This document shows positions 11,336 to 23,579 of a DNA stretch of 64,000 bases, piece by piece. The DNA lies in the NCBI GenBank assembly GCA_943736015.1, contig OX031059.1, positions 59,345,159 through 59,409,158 of the forward strand, written 5' to 3'. Every line of letters starts with the position of its first letter. Positions within the stretch are counted from its first letter, which is position 1. The stretch comes from Tridacna crocea. Taxonomy: Eukaryota; Mollusca; Bivalvia; Cardiida; Cardiidae. The notes under the pieces are model-generated. The model was not told where the DNA came from and searched no databases. It worked only from the letters and a program-made list of their open reading frames with translations. Position numbers and translations under genes: made by a program.

Positions 11336-12614
11336 AGCCGCTATGATATTATTGCCTGTTTTCGCAGTTCCTAGAAGGTCCCTTTTTTGCGTGATGGATC
11401 ACAAATGATTATCTAGAATTACCTCAAAAATGGAATTTAGGATGCTTGGTGAGTACGGTCCCTGATTCAAGTACGGCTAGCGGCGCTTGTCGCGTGGAGC
11501 GTAGGCAAGGCAAAGCAGCCTTACCATTGTAAAACATACCCAGGGAAGGCATGAAGATAGAGTTACTATCATTATGACTTTTTGACAGTTAAAAACAAGG
11601 AAAAAAGCCCTACAAACAAACATAAGGGTTTTAGCACATTAGTACCAATAATCAACTTTTTCCATAAAATTTATATGCCACTTTTAAAAACATTAGAGCA
11701 CAAGTTGGCTTCTATACAAAAGGAGCCAGGAGAGGTCAGCATCGATGGTTTCCAACAGTTTATTGGCTTTTAATTTCAATATATTTTGGTACATGTAAAC
11801 AAACAAATAAAAAACCACCCTGTAGGAACATCGTATGCTTTACATGATGGTCTTTTGACCTTCTACAGTCGTATTTTCATGTCGCGTGATCTTCTCCAGA
11901 GGTCTTCTTTCTCTTATTTTTCTAAAATCTTCTGTTTTTCTTCTGTTTAGATTTATTTGTTTCATGAAAATTGACAATGATTTGAGAGTTACCAGCAACC
12001 ATGGCATATTAATATTACAAATCTTTTCTGAAATTCTTCATATAATGACGAAACAGACTGTGTATCAGAACAATTTTGCAAGAAAAATGGATTTAGACAG
12101 CATATTCTATGGCGTCTGCCGTTTAAATTAAACTCTGATGACCTCTCCAATAAGTAGAAAGCGATTGTAACTAATAAGTTCTTCTGTTGTCATAACTATG
12201 AACATGTACAGGTGTATTACAACCAAAATACTGATGGTTTGCTGTGAAATCGTGTGGTGTTTTTTCATAGACAGAATTAGTTTACAAATAAATAATTATT
12301 AATCTCTCTATCGCTATCCTGGGACATCATGCAAAACCTCTCAAGTATTATATATCATTAAATTAGATTAAGAACTATCATATAAAGTTTCTTTATTGCG
12401 AATGTCACGTGGAAGGGGCACGCTTAGATAATTTATAAAGGCTTGCTCTTGTAGAGGAAATCAAAGTATTGAAATAACTGTGTAGATGAAAGTCAAACTG
12501 CACAGAACGTTCAAGTTCGATACAGGAAAAATTATAAACCAATAATACCTTTGCAATACTTGGATTTTGAACAATCAAATTGAAAGTTTGATTCATTGGC
12601 AGGAAAAAGGTTAA

Positions 12615-12845
12615 TTAACTCTTTACCAAACAATTCCTGGTTTTTACGACCCTGAAATAGAAGTTTTTTAAAAACATTGTGGGAAAAAGGAGAAAATGCT
12701 GGTAATCAGCATTTTCTCCTTTTCCCAACAATGTTTTCTATCCTGCTGGAAACAATTTCAACTTTTTGAGTTATGTTTATTTTGTTGTCTGCAAATGCTT
12801 TCAATTTAGACCAGTCTAAAATTTTGTGGTTTGGTAAAGACTTAC
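12615..12845. mobile_element. TTAA palindromic MITE copy
   Basis: It starts with TTAACTCTTTACCAAACAAT, has a hairpin at about 12670-12740, and ends GTGGTTTGGTAAAGACTTA. It is nearly complete. Confidence 0.82.
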
Positions 12846-12995
12846 CAGCCGCAAAAGTCGCTGCGATAAGAATCCAACAAATTTCTAATTAGCACGCCCG
12901 CTTACTGATCTGTTATCGGACACAGCGTCCTTTCCGTTTAATATTATTAACTCCCGTGGACAACATTTTTTGTCGTCTTGCGGAAGACGGCTTTT

Positions 12996-13062
12996 GAAAA
13001 CATTGTAACAAAAGGAGAAATTGCTCATAAAGAGCAATTTCTCCTTCTGTCACAATGTTTTC
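12996..13062. repeat. Solo hairpin, alternative core (GAGCAATTTCTCC type)
   Basis: This is a 67-bp palindrome. Its outer arms are GAAAACATTGT, as in the TTAA MITE, but the centre is AGAAATTGCTCATAAAGAGC instead of the usual AAAATGCTGGTTACCAGC. Confidence 0.8.
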
Positions 13063-13894
13063 ACTTGTGCAGATGTTATTTAACCTTATTTCATGCGTTA
13101 TTTCTCTATTCTTCAAAGATTGTCAGCTGCAAATTTGCTTCGGGATGTTATGAATTTACAAGCATATTCACCACGGTCATACATTATCTGGATACATTGT
13201 GATCAATGGAGAATTTGCTATCCGTACGCCACATCATTTTTTTTCTCCCCACAGTAACCATCATGGCATTGACATCAAGATAATGCGCAAAACTGCACGT
13301 TTTAGCACGCATTACTAAGGTTTCAGTGACGTCACTTTCCAGTGACGTGTTTTTATTGAATTGGGGAGCTCAGAATTAAAATTCTACTTCTTCAGCGCAC
13401 TCTTAAAAAAAAAAAACGAAACGAAAAAAAAAAGAAATCAGAAAAAAAAGGTAAAATATGCTCTATGAAAAACAAAAACAAAAAAGAAATTAGGAAAAAG
13501 GTAAAATATGCTCTATAACAAACATAGGAATGGTAAACCTACAGTATAATTAAATCGTTGTAAGGTCAGGTGGCAGGGGACTTGGAAACTTGTTCGAGCC
13601 TTCTGCTCGTGGAGACACGATTCACTAAAGCATACAAGTATGCATCCTAAGCAATATTCGTTTCAATGATTGTCTTATTTCAGCAGAGTAAGAGTAAATG
13701 CGTTGCATCCTCTATATTGAGATATCCTTTGGGACCTTTTAGCCTTATTTACTTGTCTCAAGCGACCCTCTCCTATCAGAAGGTCTAATTAACTGATTAT
13801 TTTGACAGTTAAAACGAAGAAGTGCAGCGATACACACAATATGCGAATTAGATACCAGTCTGATAAGGTTTAAACTCTTATTCAGCTAAGTGAA

Positions 13895-14205
13895 TTAACT
13901 CATTAGCAAACGACAACTTTTCTTACCTAATTTTCCCCCTCACTTTCTGTGATTCTTTTTGTTTGTAAGTTGTACTCTTTGTTCGTGTATCATGTATTCA
14001 TGATTTGAACAACAAACTTGATTGATTGATTTGCTTACGACACAATAAAAGTGACTGAAGATTTGAAATTGGCTTTGTGAAGAGTAGAAAACATTGTGGG
14101 AAAAGGAGAAAATGCTGGTAACCAGCATTTTCTCCTTTTCCCGTAATGTTTTCTACCAACATGTTCTCCTTTTCCCAAAATGTTTTCTACCCTTCACAAA
14201 TTTAA
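13895..14205. mobile_element. TTAA MITE copy with duplicated hairpin arm
   Basis: The left end is TTAACTCATTAGCAAACGAC, the hairpin is at about 14085-14155, and a second TTCTCCTTTTCCCAAAATG arm follows directly (14163-14200). A piece of unrelated DNA separates the left end from the rest. Confidence 0.7.
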
Positions 14206-14494
14206 TGATTCGAAATTACTGTTTTACTGTTGAAAGTGACACAAAGCACCATAGAAAGAAAGAACGCTAATTTCTTAACGACATAGTACAGTTTTGCACT
14301 GAGCTGACAACATAAAATGAGAAAAGTCGACCTCATTATCTTGTACGTATGATAAGCAATGTTCACAATTGGGATTAATTAAATGCAATCTTATTAAAAA
14401 CACGTAGATCGTATAATTAAGGACGATAAAGTATCATAATTTTAGTGTAATATATGGCGCATTGTCCTTCTCTCTCAAGTGGAACCAACTATTT

Positions 14495-14650
14495 ATTATT
14501 TTGGTGTTCATGACTGTGAGGTAAACGTCGGCCTCGTAACAACGAGGTCCCGAGTTCGGTTCCCTGGAGCGGCTGTCAACGGTAGGATTGTTTATTGGCT
14601 CACACATTCGATTCGGTGAGAGCACTAGTGTGGTTTCTAGGGAGCGAATC
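14495..14650 (+). repeat. tRNA-type SINE, uninterrupted copy
   Basis: It reads GGTGTTCATGACTGTGAGG...CGTCGGCCTCGTAAC, then GAGGTCCCGAGTTCGGTTCC (B-box) and a body with GTGTGGTTTCTAGGGAGCGA. It gives the reference arrangement for the interrupted copy at 56325-56985. Confidence 0.6.
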
Positions 14651-14867
14651 GAGAAAAAATAATAAAAGGAGCAAAAACCTTTTTAACCTATCGATGTAAA
14701 ATAATATAAGCCATGCCCTGGTAAAAAGGGGCTTTATGTATCTCTGTGATAGATGATACCAAGCAAGCCATCACATGATCATGGAACCACAGTGTCCATT
14801 TTGTATCGGAAACGACGGAATTATGAGTTAGAATCGTTCTTTGACATACAGTAAATTGATCCAAACC

Positions 14868-14938
14868 AAAAAGTTTCGTCCCAGGTCAGCCTGCACGAAT
14901 TGCACAGGCTGACCTAGGTCGATACTTTTTGTAGATTC
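14868..14938. repeat. Palindrome family E (CAGGTCAGCCTGCAC hairpin)
   Basis: The inverted repeat has arms CCCAGGTCAGCCTG and CAGGCTGACCTAGG around a short loop, followed by TCGATACTTTTTG. Relatives lie at 34650, 63290 and 63705. Confidence 0.7.
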
Positions 14939-15949
14939 ATCGAATGCCCTAATCATAGGGCATTATTCATAATTAAGTTTAAACGACCCCAGGACTATGT
15001 GAAACATAAGAATTCTCAGAATTTTGAACGATGACTTGTTCGGTACTGGAATGGCAATGGTTGATAGATGGAATGGTATTCAATGTCGATTTAAGGTTTT
15101 ACCATCCTAACGCTTCTAGTGCAAAATGGAATGAAATTTCTCATTAGCTGATAAATAAGGATTCATACTTATATAATATTTTTGCACATTTCTATAACTG
15201 ACCAGAAATATCTATGATGTCCGTCTTGAAATTATTTCTTGATATTTTTGTTATTTTTCAGAAAAGGGAGGTACTAATTATCCCCCTTTGTAGTGAGAAT
15301 AGAGTGGCCCTTGATTTATAAATAATTATTCTAAGAAGGAAAAAAAAGAAAAGGTGGCTCGGTCAAATTATTAAAACAATACTCGTTTTCAATATTAACA
15401 TTTTTTTATGATAATAATATAGTGGAAATAGCCGTTTTCCATTAGAATGGTACTACCTTAAAACGATTTTCATTTCAACACTGAAACAGCGAACTTATTC
15501 ATATTTTTCTCGTGTTTCACAAGTACCAGGTTGAGGTGCTAAAGTTTCGTCCAAAAGGATACACAAGGTTTGCTCCTCCCACAGTATCTTTCAAAACTAA
15601 TGCTGTAAAAGCGTAAAATGTTTTGTTAAAGTAATATGTCTATGCGTTGGATTTGTAATTTACTGACAATGCTGGTTTAATAGTAATATTCACTGGCAAG
15701 GCACCCACACAGACACAAGTCTTGGGAAACCAAAAGGAGGGCATAAAGACGAACTATGACTTAGATTCTGTTGACAGTGAAGTAAAATACAAATCAAAGA
15801 TTTTTCTAAATATATGATATTATGAGAATTTAGAGACCAATTTGACGGATCTGGACCATACGGCTGTTTTCATCAACCTGAAATCTGAAAAAAAAAACCG
15901 TTCTGGATTGGGCATGCAACACGCATTTTTAAACAGAATACAAATATTT

Positions 15950-16035
15950 CTGTCCTTTGAATTCCAAGACAGATTTGCAGAGCCAGAAAAGGAACCACTT
16001 TCCGATGGTGATCCGATTCCTAATAAACATTTAAT
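15950..16035. repeat. Direct repeat, first copy (second at 17030-17110)
   Basis: GACAGATTTG followed by CGATGGTGATCCGATTCC matches GACAGATCTG and CGATGGTGGTCTGATTCC about 1.07 kb downstream. The pair flanks the element at 16163-16658. Both copies are open on both strands; function is unknown. Confidence 0.5.
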
Positions 16036-16162
16036 CCCGAAACTTGAATCAACAGATCAAAAAATTAGGCGTCGACATAAAGCCAATTCTAATTTGATAT
16101 TCAAAATAAGAAGACTTTGTATTCCGAAGAGAGAAAATTGATATGACTTGCAATGAAAGAAA

Positions 16163-16658
16163 TAGGGCGTATTCCTTTCGCTACTACGAACAATCCAAAC
16201 ATGTTCTAGGGCAATGGAATATTTCGGAACACTGTGTCGTGTTCTTCAGAACATGTTCTGACTATTTTCATTCAATCGAGGTGCAGTGCACCTGCTGAAC
16301 GGTTGCTAGGTGATACAAGGTGGATGAAAGACGGACAATTCTTCATGGCCAATTTTTCAAATGCCTTTTTTACGATATGAATGCTATACATAGGGGCATA
16401 GTAGACTCGTCTCTACCCCCTCTCTGCAGCTATTCATATCCTCAACTAACACAGCTAAGATAGTAGCTTTTGCAACAGCCATCATGGCAATGTGCTTTCT
16501 TTTCGATACGGTTTAAAACAATGTTCCAAGCATGTTCTATTTAGAAGATACTTCCGGAACAATGTATTGTGTTCTGAAATATTCCTTTCGCACATTCAAG
16601 AACAGCATTCAAGAACACAGAACATTGTGCCAGAACAGGTGAAAGGAATACGACCATA
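16163..16658. mobile_element. Novel TIR MITE with repeated GAACA/TGTTC motifs
   Basis: The element of about 496 bp has ends TAGGGCGTATTCCTTTCGC and, inverted, TATGGTCGTATTCCTTTCAC. The interior carries several AGAACATGTTCT-like half-palindromes close to both ends, facing inwards. No transposase is seen. Confidence 0.65.
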
Positions 16659-17544
16659 GTGTCTCGATCGACGTTTGATTGTGCACTGCCATTTAACTTT
16701 TGGCAAAAATGTTTCGAGGTTGGTATTCAGCCTTCTTTCTTGAGCGACTGAGTTACAAAGATTCACTTTTCGTTTTCTTTTGATTGATGCCTCATGGTTC
16801 ATTCATAACCCCAGCTCAGCCAAAACTCCCTCTCGGTGTCGATGAAACTCATTTCAACAGAGCTCTTTCTTCTTACTTCCACACACTGAACATACTTTCT
16901 GTGAGAAAGCGGTCTTCGACTTGGAAAAAAGTCTGGTACAAAGCACTGGTAAAAGAAACCACAGCAAAGCATAAATAGTTATATTAGTTGCAAAGATATG
17001 AACTGAACAAATAACGGGTTTTCGTCAGATCAGTCGAAAGACAGATCTGACAACAATCAAAGAGCCATTTCTCGATGGTGGTCTGATTCCGCACAACCGT
17101 TGCCATTATCATCATGAAATCTCTTTTTCTACCAAAGCTGTTTACAGTGGCAAAATGGCACTCATACTTAGGACGCAAGAGTAATTTTCACTATTTATCA
17201 TAATTTATCATCTCGCGCTGTCATGAAATAAATCTGAAACAGATAGAAGGCTGATATAAGTGTTGTTAGACGCTTGTTAATGATAAGCGTCCGCTGGGAG
17301 GTGAAATTGAGACTCGGAGATTAAAAGTTTCGGTTACTTATGGTTCACCCCAGGCACCCTTTGACTTTGATTACACCGAAAAACCCGATCTTTCGATTAT
17401 GTGATATTTGGAATATAGTGCAAAGCACCATGAGCGGCATCTTGACAAAAGGGGCTTAACCGGTTAATGCAGATATTTAAGGAATGAAGAGAATTTTATT
17501 TTTTTCATGGAAGTCTGAAAAAAAAACTAGTAACACTTTTGTAT

Positions 17545-17702
17545 GAAACCGAGAAGCGATTTGTCAAAACTGAAAGCATTTGCAAACGACAAAATAAACG
17601 TAATTAAAAATTTGGAACTTGACTTAAGAAGATTGAAAAACATTGTTGGAAGGCTTCTTCTTCAGGGTCGTAAAAACCAGGGATTGTTTGGTAGAAGGGT
17701 CA
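17545..17702. mobile_element. TTAA MITE copy lacking the hairpin
   Basis: The left arm (CTGAAAGCATTTGCAAACGAC) and right arm (CTTCTTCAGGGTCGTAAAAA) are joined at AAAAACATTGTTGGAAGGC. The central hairpin has been removed. Confidence 0.75.
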
Positions 17703-17997
17703 ATCTCAATCCTCGGAAAGAAATTAGCCAATCTGGGCATTCGACTGCCCCCCCTCCCCCACCCATTTCATGTCCTGCTCGCTGCATACGATACCAGCGG
17801 CTTGAACAAATTTTGCTGCCTTTTGACCCCGACGATCAAAAGCAGACCAATAAGTCCTGTTGTTGAATCTACACGGTTTGGTTTGATGAGATACCTAGGT
17901 TCAAAACTGCCCTGTGATAGCAAATCTGTATCTTTATCATTTTTTCTGGAATTGTAAATTTATCATGTGCATCGTCTTCTGTCGACTTTTTTTGCAA

Positions 17998-18075
17998 CAC
18001 ACCAGTTTTGAAAATATTGTTGGCAAAGGAGCAATTGCTCAAATCCGACTCTTTGCAACAATGTTTTCAAAAGAA
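17998..18075. repeat. Solo hairpin, alternative core, diverged
   Basis: GAAAATATTGTTGGCAAAGG and CAACAATGTTTTC flank a decayed GCAATTGCTC centre. Confidence 0.6.
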
Positions 18076-18492
18076 TTCAAGTATCAAACATTAATTCATT
18101 TTGATTCCAGTAGCTTGACATAAAGAGTGAATATTCTTATCTCTGATTCACCTCTAAATCGCATTTCTCTTCGGACATTAACGAAGTTTATTTACATAGA
18201 GCGCTCGTGCATCAAACTCTCAGGTTTCCGTAATGGTCATGCCCGCAGAGGAAAAACAAAGCGGTGGCTTATCAGTGGTATGTATTTATAGTGGTGAAAT
18301 ATAAGAATCTGGCACTTTCCACTGGGAGTACAAGAAAATTTAGAGACGAATTAAAACAATCCGTAACTTTCTGCAGTGATCTAAAACATCTTTCAAAGCG
18401 GTTAATGTCGCCTTTCATAGGAAATCTACTCTAACAAGGCGAGTGCTCAACCGAATAAGGACGGGACTAAAATCTTGACAATTCACCTAACT

Positions 18493-18722
18493 GGCCTGCA
18501 ACACTCGAAAAGGGGCATTCGAACATTTGCGTAAAATGTGGATCCAGATCAGCCTGTGCAAAACGCGCAGGGAAATGCGAAACGAAACTGTCAGTTTCGT
18601 ATATGTTCTGTTTTGCGCAAGTCTATTGAAGCACAAAATCTAATATAGTCGTAAAGTGACGTCTCGGCTGATCCGAGACGACACTTTACGCAACAGTCCG
18701 ATTGCCCCTTTTTGCCTGTTTG
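18493..18722. mobile_element. MITE family D (long inverted arms), copy 1
   Basis: It runs from GGCCTGCAACACTCGAAAAG to a complementary CCCCTTTTTGCCTG. The arms contain GATCAGCCTG and CGAGACGACACTTTACGCA. Two better copies are at 34758-35013 and 58310-58567. Confidence 0.75.
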
Positions 18723-18729
18723 CGTGTAA

Positions 18730-19420
18730 ATATGAAGAACTGACTGGAAGGGGTCACGTGATTGATATGGTTAAAAAGAATCAAGTAGCCATAGCCGATG
18801 CCATATGAGCGGGTTGGTAATCGAGAGATAGAATGTGTCACCATTTCTGATTTGTAAACATTTTTCTTTTAGACAACCAGATATCTCAGGTTTTCTTTTT
18901 AATATAATAAACAATGTTTAAAACAGTCGCAAATACAGCATGGAGATATTTTTTAAAAATCTGTACATATACATTGATGAAGCTAAGGTGTGTCAATAGA
19001 TGTAGTTATGCTGGCATTTGACAGCTGATGTAAAACTATTTCCGGATTGTCCAGGATAAGGAGTGGTATTTCCTGCCTGCATTTTGACCAAATATTTTGA
19101 ATTTATAAACAACACCCTTATTTCAGCTTGATTTCTTTCTGAGTGCGAGAAATTGTGTTTTTATTTACAATGGCTGTTTGATAAAAGCTGACTATTTGCA
19201 GACGTACTGCATTATTTTTTTTAACATAGTCCCGTTCAGTATTTATACAATTATGCCAGATATGTTTAGCGGCCTCAGTGCCACCTTTGAAGGGGCTCGG
19301 CTTTTTCTTTGGAAGTTCATCTACGGCATGTATGACGTCATCATATGGTCAAAATTGGGTACCGGAAATGGTCTCTTTTGGTTTGGAAATCGACGAAAGT
19401 CTGACGGATAGAGATCTGGC
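18730..19420. other. Non-coding stretch
   Basis: No repeat or gene is recognised. The 77-codon frame at 19178 ends within the edge of the following MITE and has no protein signature. Confidence 0.4.
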
Positions 19421-19426
19421 AAATAA

Positions 19427-19625
19427 TCCTTTACCAAACGACAAAATCTGAGGTTAGTCCCAATTGAAAGTTTTTGCAGGCGACAAATTAAATGTTGCTC
19501 AAGTGACAAGCTTTTCTGAGGGGGTAGAAACATCGGTTACCGGCATGTTCTCCTTTTCTCACTGTGTAGTAAACAAGCGAGTTTTTTCTCAGGTGCATAA
19601 AGAAACAGGATAATCTGGAGAAGGG
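19427..19625. mobile_element. TTAA MITE copy, diverged
   Basis: The left arm is CCTTTACCAAACGACAAAAT. The hairpin is partly deleted (CATCGGTTACCGGCATG) and the right arm is weak. Confidence 0.65.
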
Positions 19626-20239
19626 CTAAACCCATATCGGGAGTACCTCGACCTTTCAAGTCCTTCACGGAGACTGTGGAAATACTTCTGGACGTAGTCA
19701 ATATATAGTCTAAGTAAAATTAAGTGCACATTCTTCTAAATCATACAAAGTAAAACTACTTCTATTGTGGTTCCTATAAATTTACAAAACACATACCCTC
19801 TTAGTCAGAATTCAAACAAGGTTTTGATAAACGCAGGTGAATACGACAGAAAAAAACGCTGCCATGTTTGAAATTCAAAGAGCGCAGTATGAAAACCGTC
19901 TTTGACGGCCTGTCTCGTGTACTCTATTTTTTTCACACTTTTTTGTCTAATACAGCATAAACCGATCGTGAAACTATAATTAATGTAGCCGGATAGTTTA
20001 CAAAACCATTTTCATCATCCTTCTAGAGGAAAAGAACACGTGTCAGCAACCGTCGGGCGGGCTGGAGATAGGCAATGAAATATGCTAAAGAAACACTTAT
20101 TTCCGGCTTCGGGGCCTTATCTTTGCCATAAAACTACGCATGAATGATGGAGCCGGGTCTCAGTGAACCATTAAATTTTCTAGGGAGTAAAGAAAGGCTG
20201 TCGAGCTTTGAAATCAGCACATTTTGTCATGTTCTCACA

Positions 20240-20345
20240 TAAGAACATAGTTGGGCGATTTGGCACTGAAAACATCTTATTTCTTAAATAAGGGCTGTGC
20301 GTTCGAATCCATTCCGACTGATGAGCAAGTATGGTCTAAATATTG
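20240..20345 (+). repeat. tRNA-type SINE fragment
   Basis: TTGGGCGATTTGGCACTG (A-box-like) and GTGCGTTCGAATCCATTCC (B-box) are spaced as in a tRNA promoter. The region does not fold as a tRNA. Confidence 0.4.
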
Positions 20346-20427
20346 ACTCTGAGAGATGAAAATACCGTAAAACACCAAATTAACCCTTAGGCTGCCGAGC
20401 GAGACTCACTAACTTTTTGCGTTTAGT

Positions 20428-20477
20428 GTAGATCAAGATCAGACTGCACAGAACGTGCAGTCTGATCTTGGATCTAC
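20428..20477. repeat. Palindrome family C, intact copy
   Basis: This is a 50-bp near-perfect hairpin, GTAGATCAAGATCAGACTGC mirrored around ACAGAACGT. Confidence 0.85.
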
Positions 20478-20808
20478 GCTGCCGATAAGGAGAAACTATT
20501 CCCCAGAATATACCTTTGAAATAGATATGTTTAGGTTTTTAACATCGAAATGTAAATTTCATTTTAGATATTTGGCAGGATAAGAGTTAACAAACAGCCC
20601 GTACCCTTTTCTAAACCAGCAATAAATCTGTTAACAAATTAATTTCGCGGAAATGTCGATGATTCTCCTTAGGCTTCCCCTGCCGGCGAGATTTGCCGTC
20701 CCTGCCTATTTTTTTTTAAAATCCAATTCTACCGAATGTAGATTACTTATGTTTACTGATCCTATCACATTATTTGTACATGTGAGCTGCACTCTGGAAA
20801 ACGGGGGT

Positions 20809-21149
20809 TTAACTCGTTACCAAACGGCAATATCTTAGGCTTGTCCAAATCGAAAGCATTTGTAGACGACAAAATAAAAGTAACTGAAAATTTTAAATTT
20901 GTTTTGTGAAGGGTAGAAAACATTGTGGGAAAAGGAGAAAATACTGGTTAGGCTTGTCCAAATCGAAAGCATTTGCAGACGACAAAATAAAAGTGACTGA
21001 AAATTTGACATTTATCTTGTGAAGGGAAGAAAACATTGTAGGAAAAGGAGAAAATGCTGGTTACCAGCATTTTCTCCTTTTCCCACAATGTTTTCTAAAG
21101 AGTTCTTTCCCAGGGTCGTCAAAAGTAGGGATTGTGTGGTAATGTTTAA
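20809..21149. mobile_element. TTAA MITE with duplicated left arm
   Basis: The left arm occurs twice, at 20809-20947 and 20948-21050. The first breaks off inside the hairpin (AGAAAATACTGGTT) and the second restarts at AGGCTTGTCCAAATCGAAAG. The right end TTAA is at 21146-21149. Confidence 0.8.
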
Positions 21150-21524
21150 ATGAATCTTCTTCCTGCATTATATAAAGCAAAGCCACGTATGATACTCCGC
21201 ATTATATGGATCCACTTCCATTTTCGTTTGTAAACCAAAAAAACGCCAAAATAATGAGGTGAATTTTAGTCTTTTGAACTGCAGAAAATCAATCAATGAC
21301 AAAAAGTTCGACTCAAGCGATACTTTTTATAGATGCATTAGATCACTGTTTCAAAAAGCATTACTCAGTTCTTATTGTTTTTATAAATTATAGTATAACT
21401 TTGACAAAGGACTGTACTTTTTAAAAAATCATATGTATGTGGAATATCTTCTTGCTTTCTTGTAACATTTCATAGTGCAAAGTCGGTGAAAACAATGTGT
21501 CAGGGGCTGCAATAATTTACTTCA

Positions 21525-21674
21525 GTTTAATTTAAACATATTTTATTGTATATATAAACATACAAATGGATTGGAACGAAAGCTGATAAGAGCTTATAGA
21601 GTAACAACATCCACATGATGGAAATAAAGAAAAGGAAAAAAAAAACACATACATACAAAAATTGGTGAGCAAGG

Positions 21675-21713
<39 letters not shown>

Positions 21714-23575
21714 GAGAGAGAGAGAGAGAGAAAGAGAGGGGTGGACTTTTTTGGAAATCATTCGTTAAATCGCTTGCTTTCCTTAATATACGACTGAACT
21801 TTCGAAAAGATTACTTCATTTTCCTGAAAAGTAAGAAAATCATTTCCAAAGAGGAGTGTTTGAAGGTCTATAGTTATTTCATAATATGATATGGAGCGAA
21901 TGAACTTATTTCTTATAGTTTCATAAAGTGGACATTCGAAGAAATAGTGTGCATTTGTCTCTATCGCACCACATACACAGTTAGGAGAATCAACTACATT
22001 TCTTAAGTACAGGTGGTACTTTAGGGAACTACAATTATTTCGTAACCTAGTATGCAAAATTTGAAGGCGTCTTTGTCCTACAAAAAACAATTTATTTGGA
22101 TACGGCCTATAAATGTCCAGATACCTTTTGAAGCATGACAAGGAATTCTGATTTCTGATATCTTGAGGGATTGAGTTCCATTCTTCCACAACGGATGGGA
22201 GAAACGATTTTTTATAGAGATTTGCTCTACAAGCAATGGTTCGTATGTTATTAGAATCGCGCAAGTTGTAATTGTTAAGGTTGCTATTCAAATCAGGGAC
22301 AAGATCGCTCAGGTAGGAGGGAACAAGGCATTAGTCACTTTAAAGAACAATATAAGTTTGTGTTTGCGCCTGCGATCGCCAAGTGACTCCCAACCACATT
22401 AATTTTTAGTTCATCCAAGGAAACCAGTTTGCTACAACCTGTTACTATTCTAGCAGCCTCATTTTGGATTTTGTCTAGATCATTTTTCAAGTATTGAGGT
22501 ATATTGTCCCAAACGACGTCTCCATACTCTATAATAGGTCTAATGAACGTAAAATATATAACTTGAAGAGATTTCCTATCAAGACATATCTTAAGACGAC
22601 GCATTATATTTATCCTTTTCCATGCTTTCTCAATTGAATTTTTAATGTGAACATCCCGTGATCCGTCGTGTGAGAGGTGAAAACCTAAATGTTTATGTGA
22701 CTGGACATTTTCAATATTTATATTTGACATACAGAGATCAGGGTGAATATTTTGTGCATTTTTACGTGTGATGATAAGTGATTCAGATTTTGAAGGATTG
22801 AATTTAACCAGCCAGGTTTCTGCCCAGTTATTAATTTTTTCAATATCTCTTTGAAGAATTTGTCCCGCATCGTTTGGGTTACGGATGATTAATGATAGAC
22901 TAGTACCGTCTGCAAATAGGTTGATACCCGATTCAATGTTTTCGACAATATCGTTAATAAATACTAGAAAAAGAAGCGGACCGACTATCGATCATTGAGG
23001 GACACCAGCATTTATGTATTGGGCATTAGACTGGCCACCTGGCAGGATAACTTTTTGACGCCTGTTACAAAGGTAATTAGAAAGCCAAACGAGTAGTTTA
23101 CCATTTATTCCTGCACGACGTAGTTTGAATACCAAACCCTTATGCCATATTTTATCGAAAGCTTTACTTATATCAAAAAATATAAATCTAATTTCAAGGC
23201 CTTCGTCTAAAGCATTGCATATTTTATTATAAAGGAATGTTACTTGGTTAACTGTAGAGTCGCCAGGCAAAAACCCCGATTGATACGGTGTAAAAAATTT
23301 ATTTTAATTTAAATAATTAAAAATATGTTTAAAAAGTATCCTTTCAAAAACCTTTTCCATTGTATTAAGAAGAGGGATCGGTCTGTAGTTGGACGGCAGA
23401 GAAGGATCACCATTCTTAAAAACTGGACAGACATTAGACATCTTCCATGAAAGGGGTAGTTTACTGGTCTCTAAGCTGAAGTTAAAGAATTGACATAAAG
23501 GATTAATTAACTTTGAAAAATCATTCTTTCTGGATTGCAGAAATTCTACACAAAACTGCAAATTACACGGAAGAG
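21525..23575 (-). mobile_element. 5'-truncated LINE (Jockey/CR1-like reverse transcriptase)
   Basis: On the minus strand, the conceptual protein begins inside the fingers region (LPLSWKMSNVCPVFKNGD, YRPIPLLNTMEKVFERI). It continues through FFDISKAFDKIWHKGL, a GVPQ-SIVGPLLFLVFIND block, the active site FADGTS (normally FADDTS) and the thumb (HKHLGFHLSHDG). It ends in a C-terminal segment with a CVCGAIETNAHYFFECPLY zinc-type motif. There are in-frame stops after FNYLN (about 23289) and GVPQ (about 22990), and a frameshift near 22380. The second catalytic Asp is Gly. The copy is dead and lacks the endonuclease part. AATAAA near 21545 and a GA-rich tract at 21677-21738 lie in the 3' region. The clade assignment is tentative. 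Confidence 0.85.
21677..21738. repeat. (GA)n microsatellite
   Basis: This is about 60 bp of GA dinucleotides with two interruptions, inside the LINE 3' region. The frame of 75 codons through it is not a gene. Confidence 0.95.
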
Positions 23576-23579
23576 AAAA

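Noticed and set aside
16784-16978. 64-codon ORF with VDETHFNRALSSYFHTLNIL
   Set aside because: It looks somewhat protein-like, but no family is recognised and no splice signals or neighbours support it.
22335-23561. Several minus-strand ORFs as separate host genes
   Set aside because: Together they form the reverse transcriptase of one dead LINE copy.
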